From Akebia trifoliata (Eukaryota > Streptophyta > Magnoliopsida > Ranunculales > Lardizabalaceae), in NCBI GenBank assembly GCA_017979445.1, contig CM030711.1:11997221-12061220 (forward strand): a stretch of 64,000 bases of DNA, written 5' to 3'. This document shows, in pieces, positions 23,601 through 35,445 of the stretch. The first letter of the stretch is position 1, and each line of letters begins with the position of its first letter. Made by a program: the position numbers and the translations under genes. The notes under the pieces were generated by a model that saw only the letters and a program-made list of their open reading frames with translations, did not search any database and was not told the DNA's origin.

Positions 23601-24570
23601 TAGTTGAGGATTGCCCCCCCAACTATGTATATCTAGGGATTTCCCTCGAGTATGTATAGCTAGGGATTACCTCTCGAGTACACTTAAGCGACCTCGATCT
23701 TACTTGCCCCCAAGTTCATTTGAGTGACAACGATCTTTCTTTTGTTCTTAATGTCTTGCCTAAACCAACTTTCCTGAGCCCTGATTACAAGACAGGGATT
23801 GCCCTCAACTATGTATGGCTAGGGATTGCCACCGAGTATGTTTGAGCAACCTTGATCTTACTTGCCCTTGAGTTCATTTGGGCGACCTCAGTCTTACTTG
23901 CCCCCAAATATACTTGAGTGACCTCGATTTTATTTTCCCTCGAGTATTTTTGAGTGAGTCTTACTTTCCCCCAAGTGCATTCAAGAAGCCTCAGTTTCAC
24001 TTTCCCTCTAGTGTATTTGAGCAACCTCGATCTTACTTTTGTTTTTACTATCTTCTCTGAACCAACTTTTTTGAGTACCGATTTCACGACAACTACCTTA
24101 GTGTGTGACTTGTTTGAGTGCATATAGCAACCTCGGCCTACCTTTTTTCTTACTGTCTTACCTCAACCAACTTTCTTGAGCACCAATTGCACAGTAGCTA
24201 CCTTGATATGTGACTTGTTTAAGCGCATTTAACGACCTTGGTTTTACTTTTGTTCCTATTTTCTTGTGTGAACCAACTTTCCTGAGCACCGACAACATGA
24301 TAACTACCTTCGTATGTGACTGTTTTGAGTGCATATAGCGACCTTGACCTTACTTTTTTCTTACTGTCTTGTTTGAACTGACTTTTCTGAGCATCGATTT
24401 TACAACAACTACCTTGGTGTGTGACTTATTTTAGTGCATATAATGACATCGACCTTACTTTTGTTCTTACTATTTTGCCTAAACCAACTTTCCTGAGTAT
24501 CGATTGCACGACAATTACCGTAGTATGTGACTTGTTTGAGTGCATAAAGTGAACTTGGTGTTGGGACTTT
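23600..24570. repeat. Decayed tandem repeats (GACCTCGATCTTACTT... family)
   Basis: At 23600-24020 a unit of roughly 37-45 bp recurs (TTGCCCCCAAGTTCATTTGA, GTGACCTCGATCTTACTT). At about 24050-24570 a longer unit of about 120-125 bp recurs four times (CAACTTTCCTGAGCACCGAT ... GTGTGACTTGTTTGAGTGCA). It is typical of the variable non-coding part of large plant gypsy elements. Confidence 0.7.
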
Positions 24571-24619
24571 CCAGGTACAATCTTTCTTAGAATCATATGA
24601 GTGCATTAAGCAACCTCAA

Positions 24620-24930
24620 TGTAAAACTTAGGATAAATGACCGAGGTGCCAAAATTCCCCTTGTCCCTAGGTGAAATACTCAAAATGCCAAAGTGACCCT
24701 CGTCCCTAGGTGATCTACCCAAAGTGCAAAGTGACCCTTGTGTCTAGGTGAATTGTTCAAGGTGCCAAAGCAACCCTTGTCCCTAGGTGGAATGCTTGAG
24801 ATGCCAAAGAAACCCTCGACCCAAGGTAAACTGCCTAAGGTGCTAGAGCGACCCTCATGTTTAGGTGAATTTTTCGATGTGCCAAAACGTCCCTTGTCAT
24901 TAGGTGGTTCTAGAGAATTCTTGGAGGAGG
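24620..24930. repeat. Decayed tandem repeat, about 54-60-bp unit
   Basis: Five to six copies of a unit like GTGCCAAAGTGACCCTTGTC, CCTAGGTGAA(T)TGCTCAAG. The repeat follows directly on the array ending near 24570. Confidence 0.7.
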
Positions 24931-24949
24931 ATAACATTGACCAAGACCC

Positions 24950-25780
24950 TTGACTTTGGGTCAAGCTCTAGAGAATTAAGCTAAGTGGCATATAATTATG
25001 GACTTGGTTTTTGAATATTTTCGTCACTCTCCCTAGCTAGGTCTCTAACAACTTGAGGATAATGAGGTCTTTGCACAAATTCTAGAGAATTTTCTTAGTT
25101 AGGTAAAATGGTCATGGTTTCTAGAATGTGGTCAAATTACATTGAATCTCATGAAACTCTTTTATGTTGTGAAAAAGGCTAGGAGGGCACAAGACTAAAC
25201 CACCTCTAATGTATCTTATCGAATTGAGGTTAGAGAGGTAATTGAAGTGATCAAGTGGGGACAAGTTGGACTTGGGGTCAAGATTAGAAGAATAAGAAGA
25301 TTACTAAAAAATCTTGATAGGCAAAATTGAGAGTGGGCTAAAGCATAGGCATTGTGAGAAGTGTAGGGAAGCTTTCTTGAGGAATAAGCCAAGTAGGAAA
25401 AGCTTTCAGAGTTAATTCCTTAAGCAAATCTCGTGCATGCATGGACTTTGTAATTGCCAAACTAAATTGGCTTTAAGTGAATGATGGGCAGAACAAAATT
25501 GCCTTGCATGTAGGTGGGCAACAACTAGTGCAAAAATAGTTTGTCAGGTAATTAAACAAAGGTTAGAACACAAAATGGCATTCCTTTTAGGTGATCAATG
25601 GCTAGGCAAGCTTATGCTTGGTCGTTTGTCACTAAAGAGTAGGTAAAAATTGACTTTTTGATTGGCTTGATTTTGCTTAAGTCGGTCCTACTCAATTGAT
25701 TAAAATTCTCTCGATTTATCTCTCTTCACTAGATTTGCTTGAGTTCGCGGGCTTGCATGTTCAAATTGGACTATCTACAA
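24950..25780 (-). mobile_element. LTR-like fragment, minus orientation (relative of 60490-61390)
   Basis: Ordered stretches match 60490-61390: CTAGCTAGGTCTCTAACAA / TTAGGCTAGCTCTCTAACAA, AAATGGTCATGGTTTCTAGA / AGATGGTCATAAGATTTGGA, and the ends GGGCTTGCATGTTCAAATTG / GGGCTTGTTTGATCAAATTG with CTATCTACAAC / TGTTTACAAC. On the minus strand the end reads like a TGTAGACACCCCAATTT LTR start. It is decayed, with no coding content. Confidence 0.5.
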
Positions 25781-26975
25781 CTAGATTTTGAACTGATCCA
25801 TAGACACATGCACATTGCTAAACCAAGTAAATCCTTGTGTTTTTATGCAATTCGTTTTTCTTTGTTACTTCAATTTTTCACAAATTCAACCTACAAGTTG
25901 CCCAATTACTGGATGAATTCATCTAGCCGCACACATTATGATACTTATATGTTCATAATCCAAATTGTCAATTGGTAGCCGATAGGCATCAGATTATCTA
26001 GCAACCCAATGGACATGAAGATGGGCAATTGGGCAATATTTGTATAGAAATTATTCATTTATTATCCTCTTGGCTGATTTGGCTGGTTATTCTAATTCAA
26101 TATTAGCCATAACAGACAATCAAAATAGAGGTAGAAAAGAATGTATCTGGTAATGCCATCAAAACTCCACCTTCACACTTAAACCATCATAAACAAAGGT
26201 GGATTTGACAAGAAAACAATAACGCACATACATTGTTATGAAATCTGATTTATTGAGTATTATTGGATAAATATTACATGAATCCTGATAAGATATTTAT
26301 AGAGATTACATCAACCAAGATAAGGAAACCAGCTTAACATAAATATTTTAATTAATTAGAACTTTCTAATATAGAATATCCTAATTGATATTGCTACATA
26401 TATTATTCTCCAACATTCCCTTCCTTTTGAGATAAGATACATTGTATTGATACAATGTATCCCATGTATCATGATATGTTGCATCCGGTTCTCTAACATC
26501 CTCCAGCAATTGCATGGTCCTTTGAAGAAGGGATATGCAATTGGTTTCTCCGAATAATTTCTCTTGATCTCATTAAATGGCATGTTATTAGATTGCCAAA
26601 AATCCAATTCTAATTTGTGGTGGTCACCGCCTGTCTGTGAAGTCCATTACTGTCTCATCCCATTTTTTTTTTTAGCCTGTCAGAACTAGTGACTTACGAG
26701 ACTAGATTTATTATGATCTCTCCTAAAAGTAAAGAAATTAGGATTTTGTGATTTAAATGAAAGAACTTTTGTTGAAGAGATTTTTTTATAAGGTAAAAAA
26801 ATGAAATCGTAAGAGATGAATGTATAGACATAGGAGATTTGTAGAGAAATAAAAGGAGATGTGGATTTATTGAAGAAAATCTATAATAATAATAAAGTAA
26901 GAAAAAGTGAATTTAGGTTCAGCGATGGTGCCACCACTAGGGGTGGAGCCAGGATTTTACTCATGTGAGGGTAGC

Positions 26976-28746
26976 TGTAGACACCCCATTTTTGCATCCG
27001 CCTGATTAATCAACTCGTCAACCCGATCGCAAGGATTCCCAATGATGGATGTGTATTCCGTTGCTTTATTTTGTTACCAGATATGTTTCAGAAATCCGGA
27101 TGAGGTATCTCGAACTGACAAAACCTTAGAAACCACGCTACGCTAGGAAAACACAACCCCAGAAACATAGAAATCATCATCTTGTAGACCAAAAAGAAGC
27201 TTCACGATAAAAATCACTAAAAATTGATCAAATTATCAAAATACCCCTGACATCAAAACAACCCCAGAGCCTACGTTACGCTGAGGAAAACTCTCTCGAA
27301 CACATAAAATAACAAATCGGAACCAAATAGATCATTTCACCAATTTTAACAGAATTTGACAAAATTACGAAAATGCCCCTCATAAAGTTCACAATCATTT
27401 CACATAAAAATTTTCATAAAGGATACAAACCAACATTTCCATTGAATTCCTTACGAAAAACTGATTCTAAAACATCCTAGAACATAAAAAACTGACTTAA
27501 AACGTGAAAAGTCCTCTCCGGGGGTAAAACGATAATTTCACATTTTATAATTAAAAAATTCGAAATTAATAAATAAAACATTAAATAATTAAATTTAAAC
27601 ATTAATGAAATTAATTTAAAAATTTGAACCTAAAAAATCGATCAATCGGACTCTCAGGCAAAATTGTTGAGGGTTCGTGGGATATTTCTTTAAGGACCCC
27701 TCCATTTGGGAGTCCAAAGAATTAAAGATATTTTAGAGGGGGGTTCTCCAAAAATTAAAAGTAAATCAAGCAAGACTAAAGTCAAGGTATTAAAGTCAAT
27801 CAAGTGAGACTAAAGTCAAAATTAAAGTCAATTAAGCAAGACTAAAGTCAAGATATTGAAAGTCGATCAATTAAGACTAAAGTCAAAACATTAAAAGTCA
27901 ATCAAATAAGATTAAAAGTCATAATAGAGATCTAATTAAATAATAACTCTATCTAATAGAGTTCTAACTTAAAAACAATTCTACCTAAAATAATTTGAAT
28001 TAAAACACAATTCTACCTAAAACAATTCTAATTAAAACACAATTCTACCTAAAACAAGTCAAATTAAAACACAACTCTAATTAAAAGATCTCTAATTAAA
28101 CACTAACTCTATCCAAATCAACCCCTAAAAACATCTATAAATAGAGGTGCTCACACCCTATTTTCGTATCAAATCATAAACCCTAGGAGAAGTAGGTCTA
28201 GAAGCTCCCCTAGCACCCCATAAACCCTAGTTTTGGAGCCCCAACTCCTTAGCTAACATCCCTCCTTCAATTTTAGTCTAGAAAACACCCAAAAGCCTTC
28301 TAAAAACATTCCCAAATCCGCAACGAACTTGAAGAGTTCAGATTCAAAAACAAGGAGATACCTCGGTTTAGGAGATCCGAAGTCAAATCCGGAGATAGAA
28401 CGAAGTAAGGGAGCACGGTACAAGGAGCTCTTTTTGTCCGATCTGAGGGAACAAAGTCCTTGCTATCGGAAAGGTAAATTTTTATTTTTGTTTATTTTTA
28501 TCTAAGTTTTAGCAATGTAATTTACTTGGGAATTTAGTAGAGACCGACTTTGGCCGGGCGGGGTTGGTGCCTAACACCTTCCAATTCCGTAACATGATCC
28601 CCGAATTCAGTTTTTTTGGTTTTAGATTAGTTTTTATCCGTTTAGAGTCATTGATCGGTTCCTAGACCGTAATAACTAGGTGGCGACTCCCAAACCTCAA
28701 GGGTCAAAAGCGGGTCCGTGCACCCCGCGGATCGAGGGCGCTTTCA
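26976..28746 (+). repeat. Left LTR of the gypsy element
   Basis: It is 1771 bp, starts TGTAGACACCCC and ends GGGCGCTTTCA. It holds AAAGTCAATCAA-rich and CAATTCTACCTAAAACA repeats at about 27760-28080. A TATA box (TCTATAAATAGAGGTGC) lies at about 28133-28149, and GGTGCCTAACACCTTCC and AGGTGGCGACTCCC lie near the 3' end. One short insertion (GGTATTAAAGTC near 27788) is absent from the right LTR. Confidence 0.92.
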
Positions 28747-28766
28747 GTGGCGACTCCACTAGGGAC
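28747..28766 (+). promoter_or_regulatory. Primer-binding site
   Basis: TGGCGACTCCACTAGGGA follows the left LTR one base after its CA end, where reverse transcription would be primed. I do not assign the tRNA. Confidence 0.75.
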
Positions 28767-28987
28767 TATTGAGGATCAAACTTGAAAAACCCCAAAGATT
28801 CGAGCATTGCCAAGATGACCTAGTTTTTTTTTATTATTTAGTTGGATTTATTTTATTATTTTTCTGTTTATTTATTTTTTTTGTCTTGATTGTAGATGAT
28901 TTTGGGTATTGCATTTTTTTTTTTTCAATTAAGGATCACTTTTTTATGACCCATAAATAATGAAAGATTCAAATTGATGGAATGATG

Positions 28988-29560
28988 AAGGTTGGACAGA
29001 AATATTAAAACGTTTTTAGAGAATATTCTAGTGAGAATTAAGTCTGAGAGCCTCCTAATAAAACATAGATCTCGTCGAGTAGATTAATTTAGAATCTGAG
29101 TTCACTCAATTTCGTTATCGGAAGCCTTAGATATCATCGATGCAAGTTCAATCTGTAAATCTGGAATTATTTTTGAATGAAAGTTGGGACAGCAATGTTA
29201 AAACTTTTTTACAGAACATTCTAGTGAGAATTAAATCTGGGAACCTTTAATAAAACGTAAATCTCATCGAGTAGATTAATTTAGAACTTGAGTTCACTCA
29301 ATTTCGTTATCGGAAGCCTTAGATATCATCGATGCAAGTTCAATCTATAAATCTGGAATTTTTTCTGAGTGAAAGTTGGGACAGCGACGTTAAAACGTTT
29401 TTACAGAACATTCTGGTGAGAACTAAGTCTGGACACCTATTAATAAAATGTAGATCTCATCGAGTAGATTAATTTAGAACTTGAGTTCACTCGATTTCGT
29501 TATCGAAAGCCTTAGATATCATCGATGCAAGTTCAGATTGTATTTTCCTAATTCACAGAA
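28988..29560. repeat. Three tandem copies of a 191-bp unit in the element's leader
   Basis: Copies start at 28988, 29179 and 29371 (GAAAGTTGGGACAGCAATGT and variants). Each includes ATAAAACGTAGATCTCATCG and TTCGTTATCGGAAGCCTTAG, with few differences. It lies between the primer site and the first ORF, so it would be untranslated leader. Confidence 0.88.
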
Positions 29561-29989
29561 AATCTGAATTTATCTAATGTTGGCACAATTAATGTTCTAG
29601 AGAGTGAGCTCATCTCAACCATTGTCATTCTATCATCAATGTAACACCTATTGGAATCTCGATTTATTTTGGATCACCTAAAAGTGATCATTAATTGGAC
29701 CTTAAAAATTATAAAAATTGTGCCTATTGCGATGATTAGATCTAATTAATTATTATAGGCCCTTATTTATTAATTGATTTGCTAATTGATGAATGCTAGA
29801 GATGTGCACGTTTAAAGCTTGAATTAAACCATATGAGTATGTTCCTGATCGATGTTTGCTTGCACTTGTATGATTTAATATCCTCTCTTGATTGGCTTGA
29901 TTGGACCCATGGGCCCATTTGTTTGAAAAAGGCCCCGGGCACACCCCACCCTGTTTTGCACACACCACATGCACGTTTACTGCTTTACT

Positions 29990-30480
29990 CACTTACACGT
30001 CCCATTTAGCCAACGTGGCACTAGTGCGTGGCCCGGTCTCTTCGGAGATGCGACGTCATTCATGAAACCCACAACTCCAGTCACGTACCTTAGGGTATAT
30101 CGAACTGGGGCATCAATACCATCTGATCAGGTGATTCTGAGAGGTATATTGATGCACCCAGGCTGGAGCGACCTGAGCCTTTGACCTATTGTGAGCCACA
30201 CAGTCACATGTCCCGATTGCCAACGTAGTACTAGTACGTGGTCGGTCCCCTCGTGGGATGCCAAACCATTTATGAAAGCTACAACTCTTGACTCGTACCC
30301 GTAGGTATAAAAGGTAATCTAAGTATATCAATTGCACTTCTTGGTCAAAATCGGTGCCTAAGCAAGATCTTGCCCCACTGTACCCTACTGTATGAGGGGG
30401 ATAGACTACGTCTATTCTAGACGAGAGGTATTTAAGTGGGCCCTTGCTCAGCATTGTGCGCCACCTCTCAACTGGAGATC
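29990..30480. repeat. Imperfect duplication in the element's leader, about 210-bp unit
   Basis: AGCCAACGTGGCACTAGTGC (about 30008) is matched by TTGCCAACGTAGTACTAGTACG (about 30218). CATTCATGAAACCCACAACT is matched by CATTTATGAAAGCTACAACT. The order is kept over some 200 bp. A third weaker trace lies near 30540-30600. Confidence 0.6.
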
Positions 30481-31098
30481 AAACTGGCTGTTTTTAGCTT
30501 CAGAGAAGTGAATTGAGGTTTTAGATTATCACCTATACGGTATATCAAACCAAGTCACCATGTATCGAAAGGTATATAGGTGTGCTTGGGCAAGGGTGGC
30601 CAGATAAAAATGCATTGCACGTAGTAAGCCTAGAGTCTAGAAACCTTCCCCATAGGTCACGACTCGAACTTATCGTGGGTGTTCCCGGGTTGTTTATTGA
30701 ATGAATGTCTGTTGTTGGATGAATGTATGTGAGTGATGTGAATGATGAGATCAAAGTGCATGATTGTCCTCAAGGATCAAAGAAATTTTATTTTTGAAAA
30801 TTAAAATGGGTGCACCGATCCAGTAAAGAATCCATTCTCTTACAATAATGACCCAGTCCATCTCGATTCAACAGTCATGATGGACCGGGCCAGTTAAATC
30901 AAAATGGAAATCGAATTTTTAAAGAAAAAAAGAAAATATTTTTCAAAAAAAATTAATTTCCAAAAGAAGTGTCCTTTAGAAGAAATATTTTTCAGAAAAT
31001 ATATTTTCCAGAAAATATTTTCCATAAGAATAAGATTTTCCAAAAGAAAATAAGTTGATCTTTTACATGGACCATTGGAAGAGTACTAAAATACCCTT

Positions 31099-32286
31099 TT
31101 GTGTCAAACCAAGATGTTAGCCGCCGGCGATAACCCAATCGACCAGTTAGTCAAAACAATCGTCATAGGAATGCACTCTGTAGAGAAGATCAATTTTGGG
31201 AGATTCATGTTGAGGAGTGCTCTTTTCTTCCATGAGTTTGAGATAGACTGGAACCTCTTACATGCTATGGCTAAGCGATGGAACCCCTATCTTCACATAT
31301 TCCATATGGGGTACATGCATTTATGCCCTACACACGAGGATTATTGCGGCATCATGAGGATATCCACTTCAGGTCCCCTAGTCAGGCCCTCATTGAAGAC
31401 CGGATATTCTGGTGAACTCGCCACAGGGCTAAACATTTCCAAGGAAGAAGCCAAAGCCTTAGTCAATGACGGGAGATTGAACTTAGTACCTTTACTGGGC
31501 CCGTATCGCTCCCGCAGTCACCCTATCAATGTAAAACCCGAAGCTTGGCGAGCCACTAGAGACTATCGGTTGTGCCTAGGAATTCTAGCCCAATACATAC
31601 TGACCTCCAATAGTGATGGCCAAACTATCCCTGAATCCTTCATAGATATAGCCTCTCAGCTCTCAAGGAAAGCCAACCCAGTACCCCTAATCTTAGCTGA
31701 AACCTTCTCAGGGTTAGATGCCATAAAAAATGGTGAGCGGGAAAGCTTCAAAGGAAGCCCTTACTTGCTCTACATGTGGCTTTGTGACCGTCTCAAAATC
31801 GTAGAGGTTCCTTCAAACCTCGAATATGGCCCAGAGCATTTTTCCAAGAGAAATCTGTTAGTGCGTCACAATTCAGTCAAAGCTTGGAGCAAATGGTTAG
31901 ACTCTCGCCTCGCCTGTCATATCGATTTTAGGTGCCCTTGGTGAATGACTGATCCCCCTGTTCTAGGAACCAAAGGATCGTACTATGTCCGTCTGATTGG
32001 TTTAGAATAAACATCTTTTTACCATCCTAATCTAATCCCAGAACAGTACGATGTACCTACAGAGTTGTCCTTACCTCAGCACAAAGCTTTCTTTTCTCCC
32101 GAGCCTTTAACTGAAAAGTTAGTACATCTCATTGAGAAAGCTTGGAACAAACGCATTTTAGGGTACCCAGACGGACCAGCAGAATTCAGAGAGCCAGTTA
32201 TTAGAGCCAAGAGGGTCAAGCCTGACAGCAACCCTGATGACCATCAAGACAAAGCCAAGCAACCATGTAAAAATAGTTCAAAATAA
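31099..32286 (+). pseudogene. DUF7745-like (plant mobile-domain type) ORF remnant inside the gypsy element
   Basis: An open stretch of 281 codons (31099-31944) has the pattern of the DUF7745/plant-mobile-domain group found in plant retrotransposons. It shows RWNPYLHIFHMGY followed by LCPTHEDYCGIM, a RDYRLCLGILAQYIL helix, and NPVPLILAETFSGLD with PYLLYMWLCDRL. After the stop at 31942-31944 homologous-looking sequence continues (MTDPPVLGTKGSYYVRLIGL) to a second stop near 32010. It then continues with YDVPTELSLPQHKAFFSPEP to 32286. So I read one gene broken by at least two changes. The function of the family is unknown. DUF7745 is my recognition by pattern and was not searched. The start codon is uncertain. 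Confidence 0.6.
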
Positions 32287-33037
32287 ATTTGTTGAAAGAT
32301 GTTTTTAATAAGAACGTATTGTTTATCATTTTCAATAAAAATATCTTTCTTTTCGAATGAATATTTATTTTCTTTTCAAGTACTCATTGTGTGAATGGAT
32401 TAATTAATGGATTGGTGCACAAACCTCAATAAAATGATTCTTAAAATGTTATCAAGGGGGTAATACCGAAATTGACTAAATCTACTTTTGATGGGGTCAT
32501 ATAGGATTATCATTGTATCTAAGCTCAATCGTCCATCGTCTAGGTAGGGTTGTAAATCCGATTAGTTAGAGTAAACGTCAATATCAAGTCAACAGTCAGA
32601 AATGACCTCAAAATTTCTCAACATCATCCAGTTGTTCTTTGAAGATCATAGTACTTCAATCTTACCGGTTATAAGCAATATCTCAGTCCTCAATCCTAAT
32701 CAAACTCGTGTAGGTACTTGTCTTGAGTTTTCATGAGTCATTTGGGTTAGTTCGAGTCCTTTTTTCCAGTAAGGTCATGTCCTCCTTAGATTGAGTCTAC
32801 TCTTTCCTATTGAGTCAAGTTAGTTCATCGAGTCTATAAAGGTGTCTGTTGCCCCATCTGAAATTGATCGAATAAATGAAATTTTTGAATACCTCGAGTG
32901 CATTAACGAATTAACTACTAATCTGGCTTCAAGGATAAATTTTTCTCCTGAGCAAGAAGATAAGAGTCGGGCTCAAGAAAGAAAGGTCTTTGACCTCGAA
33001 ATAAAAAATAATTCCTAAAGAGATTCAAATAGAAACC

Positions 33038-33760
33038 ATCTTATCTCTAGAGGAACACAAGGGGATAATGAATTTTCTCAGAAATTTCAAAAGACTTGTT
33101 CGCGTGGGCCTATGAGGATATGTTAGGTACAAGCTTGAGTGTTGTTCAACATGGACTAGATACTCGTCTATATCAATAGAATTAAAGAAGATGTTATAAA
33201 ATGTATCAGTGCTATCCTCACTACATCTTAAGTTGCAAATCACATATTATCAGTCGATATGGGGATACCTTTTGAATTAATATTTGATAATGGGTTGTAC
33301 ATCAAAGCTTAAGTTGTTACTCTATATTTAAAGTTCAAGATCCGGCATCACACATTATCTCTCTACCGACCTCAGACTAATGGAGCAGTTGAAGCAGCCA
33401 ATAAGAATATTAAGACTATCCTCAGAAAAATGTGTCAATCATACCGAGATTGGTCAGAAAAATTGCCGTTTGCCTTATGGGCATATCGAACATCAGTTCG
33501 ATCCTCCACCGGAGCTACTCCCTACTCCTTAGTGTATGGCATGGAAGCAGTCTTGCCAGTTGAAATGGAGATTCCATCTCTCAGGATTTTATTAGAAAGT
33601 CAATTGTTAGAAGCAGATTGGGTTCGTCAGCAGTATGAAAAATTAAACTTGATCGAAGAAAACGAGTTAAAGCCCTGTACCACGTGCAAGCTTATCTAAG
33701 AAGAGTCACCCGTGCATTTGACAAAAAGTTCAAAGCTCATCATTTACAAGTCAAGGATTT
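33038..33760 (+). pseudogene. Gypsy pol remnant: edge of reverse transcriptase and C-terminal integrase
   Basis: At about 33076-33180 the frame reads KDLFAWAYEDMLG...VQH, the typical beginning of gypsy reverse transcriptase. Soon after (about 33250) the sequence jumps to integrase: FELIFDNG (catalytic Asp kept), then LYRPQTNGAVEAANKNIKTI (catalytic Glu kept) and WSEKLPFALWAYRTSVRSST, TPYSLVYGMEAVLPVE (33430-33699). Stops and a frameshift follow LIEEN. The palm of reverse transcriptase, RNase H and the integrase N-terminus are absent, so this is a deletion derivative and cannot encode a working polyprotein. Confidence 0.85.
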
Positions 33761-34029
33761 AACTATCAGACTTCAAAGAAAATTGAACACTCCTCCTCGA
33801 TTATAGGAGAAAGTCTGAACCCAATTGGAGAAATTCATTCATTAAGGAAAAACTGTTTGGAAAAGTCGTCAGACTTCAAGATCATGATGGAAGTGAACTA
33901 CCAGAGTCAACCAACCTTGACCGGATCAAATGGTATTACATTTAAGGAGGCCATCTTTGGCCGAATCAATTTTCCTGCTACCTAGTTCATTATCTTCTTT
34001 CTCAGCCCTTTGCAGCCCTTTCAAAAAAA

Positions 34030-34380
34030 AATTTGTGCCTTTTATTTCTTAGCCTGATCACCTAACATAGGGGAGGGAAATTCGAACTACGTTTTGGTCT
34101 GATCCCAAAATTCTGGGGTACGTAGGCAACCTGAGAAGTTACTTCAGGCCCGACCACATCAAAATAAAAAAAATCTATTTCCCCACACAAAAAATCAAAA
34201 AATCAAAGAAAATTCAAAAGAAAAAGAAATTCAAAGTGGGAAAGAAAATTTAGAAAAAAAAAAAGAAATGCCACACAAGGGGCATTTAGGTTTTTGAGCC
34301 TCAAAATCCTTTTCTTTTTATACCCAGTCCTAAGTTTACCCATGAAAGTCCTCCTAAGTATCGTGCGAGAAGTCAAGGAA
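34030..34380 (+). other. Conserved post-pol segment of the gypsy element
   Basis: After the integrase remnant the words GGGGAGGGAAATTCGAACTACG and GGGGTACGTAGGCAACCTGA occur. Similar text follows pol in many large plant gypsy elements. It is A-rich and has no useful ORF. Confidence 0.5.
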
Positions 34381-34439
34381 GATAGCAAAGCATGATTAGA
34401 CAGCGACTGCAGAAGTTCAGAAGAGAAGAAAAAGATAAA

Positions 34440-34680
34440 AAATGATGAAGCCTGCTAAGTTGAAAACCCGAAAAGGGCGACTTAGGCAAAAATTAAGGCA
34501 AAGCTCGCAAGGTTGAAAATCTGAAAGGACAACTTTGGCAACAATTAGAGCAAAGAAAAAGAGAAGAGCTCGCTAGATCGAAAACCTGAAAAGGCGATCT
34601 AGGCAAAAGCTAGAGCAAGCTCGCTAGATTGAAAACCTGAAAAGGCGATCTAGGCAAAAGTTAGAGCAACAAAGAAAAAT
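34440..34680. repeat. Four copies of an about 55-bp unit with a small hairpin
   Basis: The clearest copies read CTCGCTAGATCGAAAACCTG, AAAAGGCGATCTAGGCAAAA. Each unit contains the inverted pair CTAGATCG / CGATCTAG around an A-rich loop. The first two copies have diverged in the stem, and the fourth partly (CTAGATTG). Confidence 0.7.
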
Positions 34681-35445
34681 AGAAGAAAATCCCAAGCTGA
34701 GAGTGGTCCGAGCTGAAACATCAGAAGTCCGAATAATCAAGTTCAATACTTAGCTTAAACCAGGCATAGACTCAGAAGCCATAAGTATCTTGTCTACGAT
34801 CGATCTGAAAATGTTTACTACCCCAAGTGAACCAAGGGAGATAAGGGTAAATTCTATGATGAGTCTCGAAAGGAAATAATTTTGTACTCTTGAGCCTGAC
34901 TCAAAACCTTCAATAAAATTAATCAAAATTAAAAGTTGAGTCTTTATTGCGCTTGTGGTAATCAATTATTTCAAACCTTCATACAAGGGGTATTTTCTTT
35001 CTTTTGTTAATGTAACTTTTCCCCCTTATACTAGGGGCATTTTTTTTTTATGATGTGTTCAATTATTTTCAAGGCCATGGTCATTGTCAAACTAGGGGCA
35101 TTTTGTCTTCGAGCAATGTTAATCCTAAAAAATAATAGGAACCCCAAAGTTAAGGTTACCCTCTTGATAACAGTTCTTTCGAAAAACTTTTGAGGTTCAA
35201 AAGAAATAAAAACTCAGGTTTTAAATTCATAAAACTTTTTGATAAATCCTTGAGGTTCAAACAAAAGCATATTGGATCTCACATAGGAGATATAACATTC
35301 TTTCGTTCTCCAGATTCTTTTCCAGATTCAATCATTCTTGGAATCAATCATTTCTCTTCCAGATTCATTATCTTCCAGATTTATTCGTTCTCTGATTCGT
35401 TCTAATCAGTTTTCTCCAAAATTCATTCATTCCTTTGCCAGTTTT

